Shown here: positions 21,235-30,392 of the stretch, piece after piece
Layout of the letters: each line of letters opens with the position of its first letter
Position numbering within the stretch: position 1 is the first letter of the stretch
Assembly: GCA_007115705.1 (NCBI GenBank)
Contig: QXEO01000546.1
Coordinates: forward strand, 5,668,124-5,732,123
Origin: Dactylis glomerata
Lineage: Eukaryota; Streptophyta; Magnoliopsida; Poales; Poaceae
Length of the DNA: 64,000 bases
Direction of reading: 5' to 3'
Position numbers and translations under genes: made by a program
Notes under the pieces: model-generated
Databases searched by the model: none
What the model was told of the DNA's origin: nothing
The model's input: only the letters and a program-made list of their open reading frames with translations

Positions 21235-21641
21235 GTTGAGGCACCGTGACGACGGCGAGAGGACAGCGGCTGCGAAAGGGGCGACGACGGCGAGAGGACC
21301 GCAGGCTGCGGTGAGAAGAGTGCGCAGCGGTGACTGGGGCGGCCAGAAGACTCCGCGGCGGCGGCGACATGGGCGGCAAGAAGTCTGCTGCAGCGGCGAC
21401 ATGGGCGGCGAGAAGTCTGCTGCGGCGGCAGGAGTAGATCGTGATGAACGGTTTGTTCGCTAAGCAGGTGTTACGGAGGATTAGCAAGGAAAAAGTGAAG
21501 TAGCGCCGAGCGCGTGGGTGGGGTTGTCTGCTCGATCAAACACGGGAAGGTTTTGGCGCGTTGGATATTTTGATCCTACGGTCCAGATCGTTTGGATGGG
21601 ATGCTCTCTCTCTTTTTATATTAGTTTAGATTTAGATTAGA

Positions 21642-21833
21642 TATAGTACAATTCATGTGAAAGGCCGGAAGGTTAAGTTGGATCGTATGACAAGAAAAAT
21701 GTACTAGTCTCCAAGTCGACCCGATCTAAGATCTAAAGGGAAAATTTACGACAGCATAACCGATAGCGGTTAGGTGCGTTCTTGGTTCAGGATCGTTTGC
21801 TGCCTTCTCCGGATCTCCTCGACTGTATCGGCC
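21642..21833 (+). promoter_or_regulatory. Short upstream region of GCK gene 3
   Basis: Only about 190 bp separate the Helitron border from the start codon. The words TATAGTAC at the border and GATCTAAGATCTAAAG near 21723 are seen, but no firm TATA box. Helitron sequence may therefore contribute to the promoter. Confidence 0.3.
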
Positions 21834-22151
21834 ATGGACGACAAAGCGATCGCCAGCCCGTTTGGTCCCTTTGTAGAGATCAAAGGGGGCGACGACGTCA
21901 TATCTCCGTCCTCCGAGATATTCTTCGCCTGCGAGCAGAAATCGGAGTATGCTTTCTTGGCTTGCCATGGCCTGGGGAAGAATCCTAATTGGAGTAAGGC
22001 GGCGTGCGACAGGGCGTCCGAGGAGCTCCGCAGGTGCCTCCAGGCCAACGTCGACGTGATCAAGGCGTTGCGAGAGGATGCCCAGTGGAGGACATCGAAG
22101 CTCGGCCAGGATTTGAATCCCCCGTGCCGTACTTCTTCATCAAGAAGCTAA
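21834..22151 (+). CDS. GCK-domain (CHCH-like) small protein 3, divergent
   Basis: A 105-aa protein. I start at ATG 21834 in the context GGCCATGGA; the frame stays open upstream to a GTG but without ATG. Cysteines at 33 and 44 form CX10C and those at 58 and 68 form CX9C, as in genes 1 and 2, with the shared helix pattern RASEELRRCLQANVD. It lacks the first cysteine of the others (the place holds Phe30 or Phe31), the inter-pair spacer is shorter and contains a Trp, and the N-terminus is not Ser-rich. The last 20 residues are polar with a late Cys. It belongs to the same tandem family but is an older or faster-evolving copy. Function unknown; intermembrane-space location is inference. Confidence 0.68.
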   Translation: MDDKAIASPFGPFVEIKGGDDVISPSSEIFFACEQKSEYAFLACHGLGKNPNWSKAACDRASEELRRCLQANVDVIKALREDAQWRTSKLGQDLNPPCRTSSSRS

Positions 22152-22423
22152 ATTACAAAATCGGATCACAGTTTGTCTCGCACATGCATGTGCAGGGAGG
22201 CCTAATGTAATCCTGGCAAAAAAAACGGAGGTTTTTCAATTTATTATTCTTTATGTTACAGTTCATAAACAATTTGTAAATTAGTTATGCGTTGATAGTT
22301 GGTATACACACCCCTTCCCCCAAGTTTGTAAATTGGTTATGCGTTGATAGTTTGGTTATGTTTCAGTTTATTATTCTCTATGCTAAGGCCAATCTATCTA
22401 CGACTGATCCAGAGATAGCAACC
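22152..22423 (+). other. 3' flank of GCK gene 3 with a local 28-bp duplication
   Basis: AT-rich flank. The block TTTGTAAATTAGTTATGCGT and eight further bases at 22273-22300 recurs at 22325-22352 with one mismatch. No ORF. Confidence 0.5.
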
Positions 22424-23378
22424 ATTTTTTTAGATTAATAAAGCCCTGGGTAGGATCCGCAACAAAGTCAAGCAAACAATAGCATATTACAAACCAGGCG
22501 ATTACAAAGTTCTTGGCAGCACTTGCCAAACAATAGTAGCACTAAAGAGGTAGAAACTAAGTGGCATCCGACGGTATTGAGGGAGGATTGCGGGACTGCA
22601 GGTACAAGGTGCGGAGCAGGTCCATCAAGCAGTCCAACTTGTCAACAAGCTTGTTCCGGAGCAGGGGCCGCCACAGCTGCAAGAAGAAAGATGTTTTGAA
22701 AAAGCATTCAGCTGGCTGAGATGGAAGTTTGTGCTCAATGGAAAGTTTATTTTTGATATTCCAAAGCGCCCAACTCTGAGCGGCAAACAACAGCAAAATC
22801 AAGTGCTTAAAACTCGGAGCTAGAGAGTTTACGATGGGGAAGAAGTCCTGAAAGGATTGGGGGTTCCACTGAACCCCCAAAGCCTCTCTGATTCTGCTCC
22901 AGGAAAAAGCCGCAAGGTGGCAAGAAAAGAAAATATGATCCACCGTCTCTATCTAGCCGCACAGGGCACACTTGCCATCAGTTGCACCATGACGTCTATT
23001 AATCTGAGCATTGGAGGAGAGTCTACCTTTGGCCATCTGCCAGAGGAAGATTTTAATTTTCAGCGGAAGTTTAGCACTCCAAAGGAGCATCTCATGAGGG
23101 AGGCTAGGGCCTTGGTTAATCTTACGGTACAAGTAGGATACCAGAACTTGCCGTTGCTCTCCAGGCCCCAAGACACAGAGTCAGGGAGTTGAATGATACT
23201 GAAAGGGTTAGTCTCTAGGACCAGAGAGGCCCAGAGATCCAGATCGTCTGGCCCAAAGGAACGTCGGAACTGGAGTGAGTTGGGAGAGACTGGCAGGGCT
23301 TGAGCAACAGAGATGTTTTTAGTCGCACAAATATCAAAGAGTCTTGGAAACCTGATAGCAGCCATTAGAAGAGATGGA
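22424..23378 (-). mobile_element. 5'-truncated LINE, end of the reverse-transcriptase ORF
   Basis: Minus-strand frames at 23060-23378, 22953-23171 and 22557-22943 together read as the C-terminal end of a plant LINE ORF2. They contain the zinc-binding region that follows the polymerase domain (LPLKIKIFLWQMAKGRL, then CALC and HIFFSCHLA, a C-X2-C plus H-X4-C pattern) and the tail LFAAQSWALWNIKNK. One frameshift lies near 23125 and one in-frame stop at 22953-22955. The 3' end carries a short A-run at 22424-22430. The polymerase domain is absent, so it is a dead 5'-truncated copy. Confidence 0.72.
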
Positions 23379-23522
23379 TGGGCCAACATACCGTTGAACT
23401 TTAAACAAGTCAAGTATGCCGCTCTAGATGCTTGCGTAGGATTCGACATTGCTAGGAAGTGCTATCAATTGGCTGGGTATAATACCCATGTAGATCGTCT
23501 CAATGTATCTCTCCTTGAATAA
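23379..23522 (+). pseudogene. 3'-5' exonuclease (Werner-like) gene fragment
   Basis: The frame from about 23379 to the TAA at 23520-23522 reads as the end of a DEDD-type 3'-5' exonuclease domain: QVKYAALDACVGFDIARKC matches the Exo III motif (YAALDA.V.FDI), followed by YQLAGYNTHVDRLNVSLLE. Exo I and II motifs and the start are missing, and the LINE remnant directly abuts its 5' side. It is a gene fragment; such exonuclease genes are multicopy in cereals. Confidence 0.6.
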
Positions 23523-24252
23523 GTTTGACTATGAATTATATGGGAAATCTATATGTTATATATTTTAAATTTAGTTCATAGCAAACAATTTCCCTGTAGT
23601 TAGCCCTATGCGATTATTTGTATCACACATAATTCATCACAAACAGTTTTTTATCATAAAATGTATGTGATATGTGACCGTCGTTTAAAATTGCACACAT
23701 TTTCACTTAAAGGGTGTGTGTGAAAGAAGGCCCATAAGGGCCCAGCAAACCTAACCCTACCTTACGCCTTATCTATAAGTACCACACCAGTGGTCCTCAT
23801 TTGGTCACTTGCATTCCACAACCGCCATACTCTTCTTCAGGACCAGCAGGGACCTCGACCAGCCGGTCTTACTGTCGGTGACAACCACCACAGCTCTGCC
23901 TCGAAAAAGGATCTTCTCGTCTGCGGCTTGCTCGCCGTTGTCTCGTGCCCACCCGTGTGGTCGTAGGCTGTAGGTGCCGTCGACAATGCTGGTCAAGCCG
24001 CCTCGTCTTCCCAAGTTTAAGCGTGTGTACGTGATCCCAACTCGGAGGTATATGTTGTTAGCATGCATTTTTTTACTTATATATAGTGCGGATATGCTAT
24101 GTAAGCATTGTTAGCAAGACCGGATCCATTGAATATAGTACAGATCTTGCTATGTGAGCACTATTCACACGGTGTGGTATGCTATCTTTCGGATCTTGCT
24201 ATGAAATTTTACGTTACTACTATTTCCATTGTTTTATAATAGGGTCGATATT
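23523..24252 (+). other. Left half of a repeat interrupted by element H, possible DNA transposon
   Basis: The stretch has recurring CACACA/TGTGTG and ACCGT words like those in the right half near 43300-43395. A TATA-like TCTATAAG near 23771 precedes a GC-rich block. An ATG at 23986 opens a short frame (LVKPPRLPKFKRVYVIPTR) that ends in an AG-GTATAT donor-like site at 24047-24052. H inserted after this site, at ATATT. Confidence 0.35.
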
Positions 24253-24692
24253 TGTAGCGTACCTGTGCTTTATTTGTGCTAGTCCCGGATCGACTGCTAG
24301 CACACACAGTTACAAGATGAAATATCAAGAATACAAAGGTCTTTATTACAACGCTTGATCCACAAATAACATAGTCTTTTACAACTCAATAGGGCATAAA
24401 GCCACAAACTTATTACAACTCTAGAAAACGACTAAGTAAAATAAACTACAAGTCTTGTTTTCTTCATAGCTCCACAGGCAGACGTGTTGGATGAAGACTC
24501 GTGACCGAAGCGCAGCAATCTTCAATCTTCATAGTAGCCACCTGCAACATGATACGTTGCAGCCACGGAGGGTCAATACACTTGAATTGTATTGGCAAGT
24601 TACTAAATTCATGCTAAGTTATGGTAAAAGAAAGGATGCGAGTTTTTTTTTTTGAAGACGTCAAGTCAAATGTTTTTAGAAGGTCTTGGCGA

Positions 24693-24956
24693 GCACAAGG
24701 ATATTACACACCAAGTGTCCAATAAAAAAAATCTAACACATGGATATTACACACCACGTGCCCAATCCTACCATATGGATATTACACACCATATAACCAA
24801 AGTCCCAATCTAACACATGGATATTACACACCATGTGACCGAAATCCCACCTATCACATGGATATTACACACCATGTGACAAAAACCCTACCCATGAACG
24901 ATGTTACTCACGAACATGGGTTTTTCTCTCATGCATCGATATTACACACGATCATG
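24693..24956 (-). repeat. Array of small inverted repeats in the H 3' LTR
   Basis: Units at 24737-24760, 24772-24795, 24814-24837, 24855-24878, 24889-24921 and 24930-24956 each consist of a core close to ATATTACACA between complementary arms. Arms differ among units yet mostly stay complementary: CACATGG with CCATGTG, CATATGG with CCATAT, ACCCATG with CATGGGT, and an ATCG with CGAT version. A degenerate unit is at 24693-24720. The array lies downstream of the TATA box in the element's sense, so it would be in the RNA leader or tail. Confidence 0.8.
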
Positions 24957-26436
24957 AGGTTTTGCTCAAAACTAAACACGACAAGGAAGACCTTTTTTTG
25001 AAGGGTGACGAGAAAGTCCTTTGATTGCTCCTGATGCGCGCAAGCTTGTAGGGCCACTCACTGGATGCAGCTGTTGTAGATATCTTTTCCCGCTTCACAA
25101 CATTGCATTGAAAACCTTTTTATTCCAAACATTTTTCACAATGCTACCCCAGAATGGGTGCATGTTAAATCCTACATCTCTACACACAATGTCTACTCAC
25201 AATCATATTATAACTTCACAAATCATAGCATTCTCTCTACACAAACATGTATCAATTTAATGTTAAGGATCAAGCTTAACATGGTAAAGCAACTTGCCTT
25301 GGTAAGGAGAGGAGTTCGTGCACTCGTCGCAAAAGCACTCGTTGCACTCAACACAGTCTATACATGAAATATAGCATTATAAGCACATAACCATCACAAA
25401 CAATTCATGCAAAGAAAACATGCATGCAAATGAGTTTTAAACACTTCAAGGACACTTAACATGTTCTCTGGTTGTTACTATATGCATGATGCCATGAGCA
25501 AAATTTTAGAGTTATTATAAAGCTTATAACATCAACAACACACCATTAGAGATACAAAATAAAACTATAAAAGTGGTATAAAAAGTTTCAAAAAATTATT
25601 TAGACGTGCTACAGTACTGAGGGATGTCATAGGGTCCTAAAACAAAAGGATTTACTGTAAAAAGAATTTTATAACTATTTTTAATAATCAAAACACAAGA
25701 TTAAAGCTTGCAGCAAATCACTATTTAAAACCATTACTATACTTGTTTTTGATACTGTAGATAGAATCTACACAATTTTATCAATCCATAGGCGCAAAGT
25801 TTGCTCAATTTGGACGTGTAGATCTCAAGTTATGAATTTTCTAAGATTCACATCAAATCTGTGTTTTAAAACGAAAATCAAACCCGGTTGGAATATTCCG
25901 AGAATATTCCCAGCGACGTGGCGACGCGTGATTCGCCTGTACCCCTTCACCCGGATCAGCCCTAGTGGCCGTTAGATCTAACACGAGATGGACGACTGGG
26001 ATCTGATCTGGGAGGCTCACCGGAGGAAGTCGGCCGGCGATGGTGGTGGAGCTCGGACGTCGACGGCGGCGGTGCACCGGCGATCTCCCGTCTCGGCGAA
26101 GTAGAAGACGACGTTCAGCTCCTCGTGGCGGTAACGAAGATCTCCTCGGGACCTGCTCCTCCTTCCCCGTTCGATGGCGACGTGCGGATGGAGCTCTCCA
26201 ACTCCGGTGGAACTCCGACGAGCAATTACCGGCGAACCGGTGATCTATAGAAGGGGAAAACGGGTGAGAAAGATCAGTATAGCATGAGGAAATGGTTAGG
26301 GGCAAAAAGAGGGCTCGGGGGCGACGAATTCGAGCTCTTACCGAGCTCCAATGGCGGCGCTCCGGCGAGAGATTGGAGCAGCCTGGCGGCTCAAAAAGCT
26401 AGGGTTTCGTGGGGGAAAGATAGAGGAGGTCTAGGG

Positions 26437-26446
26437 CTATTTATAG
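26437..26446 (-). promoter_or_regulatory. TATA box of the H 3' LTR
   Basis: The minus strand reads CTATAAATAG, a near-consensus plant TATA box. The 5' LTR has it at 41975-41984. Transcription would start near 26405, leaving about 2.1 kb of LTR transcribed. Confidence 0.65.
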
Positions 26447-27021
26447 GTGAAGTTTCGTGGAAAAGGGGCAACAAAATCCGGCGTTTTTGGTTAGATCCGA
26501 TCGATCCAGAGAACGCGTACGCGTACAGGAAGCTACTGACCAGATCTTGCTGATGACATGTAGGACCCGTGGTTCAGAGAAAAAAAACAAAAGAAAAGAA
26601 AGAGCGCTCCTGCTGGCTGGCTTGCTGGCCTCGCGCTGGCGGGCTCTGCGGCCGGCTGGCCGGATGGGCCGGATTCGGCCCGGTTCGGTCCGGCGGCTGA
26701 AACCCCTTTTTTTTCTCTATTCCCTTTTTTTCTATTTTCTATTTTTCCTGTTTTAGTTTTAGGCCTCTAAAGTAGCCAAATGCAATATGGAAAAATTTCT
26801 GTAGCTCCATAAAGCATTTAGGAATCTATTTTTCTGTTGAAAACCAAAATCAAAAGTATTTTTGTGAGGACTTAGCCTATTGGCTATAAGAGGAATTTCA
26901 AAAGAATATTAAGGTCTTTGGTTGAAATCAAAACAAAGCAATTTTTTTTTTGAATTGAAAAGATTTGCATGATGACATGATGCACAACAGAAATTCAATA
27001 ATGAAAATCTAGGATGTTACA

Positions 27022-27114
27022 GGCTACCACCCTTAAAAGAATCTCGTCCTCGAGATTCGGAGAGGCTAGAAAGAAAGGTTCAGGATACAATTGGGTGCTA
27101 CCACCCTTAAAAGA
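27022..27114 (-). other. Element H polypurine tract, duplicated
   Basis: TCTTTTAAGGGTGGTAGC on the minus strand occurs directly before the 3' LTR (27023-27040) and again 74 bp further in (27097-27114). The outer copy is in the usual priming position. Confidence 0.65.
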
Positions 27115-27177
27115 TTTTTTTATACCAATTGTAACTAGAACGATCACTTGGTATCTCGGGGCTTCTTCTCAGGGCAA

Positions 27178-28146
27178 TCATAGGCATAGTGTCCAGTGTT
27201 GTGGCACTAAGCATGTGACTTGATCAAGGTCCTTCTTGGGCTTCTCACTTTTGTTGTCTCCATGACCATTATTGTTGAAGCCATGGTGATCTTGGTGCCG
27301 GTGACCACTATGGTGGTGGTCATTTCGCTTTCGGTGATGATGCCCATTTCCACCATTCTTATGGTGGTCACTCCCTCCGTGCCAATTTTCAGAACCTCCA
27401 TTTCCTTCATAAGATTTATGTGGATTCTGATATTGTCCTGAGTATGAAGTCCCATGGTTATGCTTCCTCTTCCTGTTTTCAGACTGCTTCATCTTGCTCT
27501 CTAGAGTTATAGCTTGATCAAGCAGAGGCTGAAAGGTAGGAGTGTAGGCAACAGACAGAGGGATTGACAATTCGTCGTTGAGGCCTTCTAGGAATTTCTC
27601 CTTTCTCTTTGCATCAGTGTCAATGTCGTCCGGTGCATAGCGTGACAGATTGGTAAACTCATCAATGTACTCAGACACGCTGCGGTACTTCTGTCTAAGA
27701 TCACGGAACTCCTTCTTCTTCAGGCCCATCACACCAGAGGAAATGTGTGCATCCCGAAATCCTTCCTGGAACGAGTTCCATGTCACTCCTTCAATGGGAT
27801 GAGTGATCTGGTAAGCGTCCCACCAACTTGCTGCTGGTCCTTCCAGTAGATGAGCTGCAAACCTGACCTTTTCAGTATCAGTGCAACCAGTAGTAACCAA
27901 GTCTTTATTAACCGAACGGAGCCAATCCATGGCCTCCAGTGGTTCAGCAGCACGTGAAAACTTGGCAGGGCGAAGCCTTAAGAACCTTGCAAGCATGTCG
28001 ACCTGAGGGGGTGGCGGTGGTGGAGGGTTGTTGTTGTTGTTACTGTTGTTGGCGTTGGCCAAAAACTGAGTCATGACTTGCATGAGTTGAGCCTGGGCTT
28101 CCATCATCTGCTGCATCTGTTCCTCAGGAGCGCGACGAGGAGGCAT
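27178..28146 (-). pseudogene. Element H gag, frameshifted in the zinc knuckle
   Basis: The 322-aa frame starts MPPRRAPEEQMQQMMEAQ at 28146. An Asn/Pro-rich linker at about residues 50-68 is followed by a capsid domain (FSRAAEPLEAMDWLRSV, then FAAHLLEGPAASWWDAY and YRSVSEYIDEFTNLSRYAP), typical of plant chromovirus gag. A basic His/Asn-rich region precedes the nucleocapsid. The CCHC knuckle is broken: the frame reads DQVTC and then leaves the motif, while a neighbouring frame holds a HNTGHYAYDCPEKK-like end at about 27185-27215. A small indel there ends gag early. Protease and polymerase are not found downstream; the sequence goes straight to the purine tract. Confidence 0.82.
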
Positions 28147-28426
28147 CTGTTGGGTTTGGAAAATAGGTGAGGTTGGACTTAGAGAAAGAGTCTAAGGAAA
28201 TAAAGTTTCCTACCCATATGCAAAAACAATCCTTAAAAGAACAGACATACATAAACACACACAAGCATAGGAGAACTTTTAAACCAAACTTGCAATAAGC
28301 AACCCACAAATAGTTTGAAGGTACGCAAACGTTTAAGTCTAAGGGAAAACAATGTCCAATGCCATACCACAAGCGGTCACGGGCATAATCGCAAACTCAT
28401 AGGTAAAGTGGGATAGTCTATCTACT

Positions 28427-28557
28427 CTACTCTTCCATGATGACTTCCTCCTCCTCAACATCGAAGCCATTTTCCTTGAGTAGTCTCTTGTAGTCTTGCA
28501 ATTCTTCATTTTAGGGTGTCGACCTTCTCTTGAAGCTCCCTCTTGTCGGCGCGCAGC
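28427..28557 (-). pseudogene. C-terminal part of the second H ORF, split off by J
   Basis: The minus strand reads RADKRELQEKVDTL, then after a one-base shift EELQDYKRLLKENGFDVEEE, ending at TAG 28427-28429. It continues the coiled-coil style of the ORF at 39027-39578 and is separated from it by element J. Confidence 0.55.
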
Positions 28558-30392
28558 TTTCGCAGCATAGAAAACAAAAATTTTCCTACGAAGACGAACA
28601 AGAACAGCCAAGATCTGATCTACGAGATGCAAAACAACGAGCGAGAGAGATTAGATCTACATACCCTTGTAGATCGCACAGCGGAAACGTTCATATGAAC
28701 GTGGTCGGCGTAGTCGTACTAGCGTCTCCTCCTCGCGATCCGATCCGATCCAAGCGCCACAACGGGCGGCGCCTCCGAGCGATGCACACGTACCGCACAG
28801 CGACGACTCCTCCTCCTCGGTCCAGCAAAGTGTGGTGGAGTGGTAGATGGGATCAGCAGCACGACGGCGTGGTGCTTATGGTGGAGAGTATATGCGGGCA
28901 GGACTTCGCCTACGCGCGTGAGGTGGAAGAAGATAGGCAAAATATCTAGTCAAACTAGAACAAAAAGACTACAGAAAAAGAGACGGCAGCTGATCTAAAA
29001 TCAGATTCGAATTAGGTCTATATGCCAAACCACCGCTCGGTCTCCTTTTATATAGGCTCAAAAGCTTGCAAAGTAAGCATCCAAGTTGACTTGCGTCAAA
29101 CGCAAGCAAGCTTCCCTGAAAGCCACGCAGCGATCGATCTCATCGTCGCTTGCGTGCTCGTGGCGATCGCTGCGCTCCTGGCGCGGGCGGCCAAGCCGGC
29201 CCAGCCGGCCCATGCCTGGCGAGCGGCCTGGCCCAGGTGAGCTGCACCCAGTGCGCGCCGCACGGGGCGTGAGGCAGCACGACCGGCCGGCCCATTTCTT
29301 TTTTTTTTCTTTTTGCCTTTTTTGCTTTCTTATTAGTAGTTTGTCTAGATGGGCTACAAAATGAGTCCATTAGCAAAACTTTCTATGGACTACTTTTTAG
29401 TCCTATTTATTTCCAATAAATAAACATATGTAATAACATTTATTAATTCAATTAATTAATAAATCATTAATCCTCTTCCCGGAACAATTCCGTTACTCTC
29501 TGAAACAGTTTTCATAAATCCCGAAACTACCCTAGCGTCGATGAGCGTTAAGTGTGTGACCCTACGGGTTCGAGAATGTGCGGACATGATCACCATCAAT
29601 AATCAATAGCGGGATCTGGAAATCCATATTGACTCCCACATATTCAACGAAGATCATTATCGGTGAACCACGATGTCAGGATTCAATTAATCCCGTATAC
29701 AAATTCCTTTGTCTCACGATATTTTACTTGCCCGAGATTCGATCGTCGGTATCACCATACCTAGTTCAATCTCGTTCGCAGCAAGTACTCTTTACTCGTT
29801 CCGCAATCCAATATCACCCTATGATTAAACTCATTAACCACATGTTTGCAAACGGTGTATGATATTGATTACCGAGTGGGCCCGGAGTATATCTCTCCGA
29901 CAAGGGAGGAACAAATCCCATCTCGATACATGCAACCCAACAAGTACTTTCCGATTACCTGAGAGACACCTTTATGATCACCCTCTCATAGAGTGACGTT
30001 TGATGACCTCAAAGCTCTCTTCCAATACCAGGGAGTGGCATTATCTCATGGTCTAAGGAATAGGATACTGACATAGGAAAAGCTACGCAATTGTGAACAC
30101 AATGACACGATCTAATTGCTGTGCTTAATTTGGGTCTGTCCATCACATCATTCTCCTAATGACGTGACCTCATTATTAATCGACAACTCATGTCTATGGT
30201 TAGAAACCTTAACCATCATTAATCAATGAGCTAGTCTAGTAGAGGCATACTAGGAATACGGTGTTGTTCATAAACCACACAAGTATTAATGTTTCCGCTT
30301 AATACAATTCTAGCATGGAATATAAACATTATCATGAACAAGAAATATGATAATAACAATATTATTATTGCCTCTAGGGCATATTTCCTTCA
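28558..30392 (-). repeat. Element J 3' LTR, 5'-end trimmed
   Basis: An 1835-bp LTR ending TTTCCTTCA. It aligns to 35093 onward of the other LTR, so the first 7 bases are lost at the junction with H. A minus-strand TATATAAAAG lies near 29047-29056. Confidence 0.75.

Larger units (their letters stand above)
18155..21641 (-). mobile_element. Putative Helitron carrying gene-like fragments
   Basis: Read on the minus strand, the element starts TCTAATCTAAATC after an A (right border 21641) and ends CTAG before a T (left border 18155), which obeys the Helitron A-TC...CTRR-T rule. Nine bases before CTAG is a hairpin with 6-bp arms (ACGTGC and GCACGT). There is no TSD or terminal inverted repeat, as expected. 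About 3.49 kb long, it has no Rep/helicase ORF, so it would be non-autonomous. Inside are exon-like pieces on the same minus strand and a GC-rich promoter-like end. The right border could shift by a few bases because TC recurs there. Confidence 0.62.
24253..27021 (-). repeat. Element H 3' LTR
   Basis: The LTR runs from TGTAGCGTACC to GGATGTTACA, with TG and CA ends, and is flanked by ATATT on its left. The purine tract is at its right edge. Confidence 0.88.

Noticed and set aside
20927..21487. Long ORFs over the 26-bp repeat as a proline/arginine-rich protein
   Set aside because: The unit length shifts frame each time and both strands are open, so they are products of the minisatellite and GC content.
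24640..24960. CRISPR-like array
   Set aside because: Regular spacing of 35-42 bp caught the eye, but repeats are palindromes within a eukaryotic LTR, spacers are similar to each other and no cas gene exists.
26040..26756. GC-rich ORFs in the H LTR (also 41578-42309) as captured genes
   Set aside because: They are present in both LTRs around the TATA box and transcription start, with no domain; they are LTR leader sequence.
27220..27455. ORFs antisense to or shifted from H gag (73 aa on +, 82 aa on -)
   Set aside because: They are shadows of the His/Asn-rich gag region.
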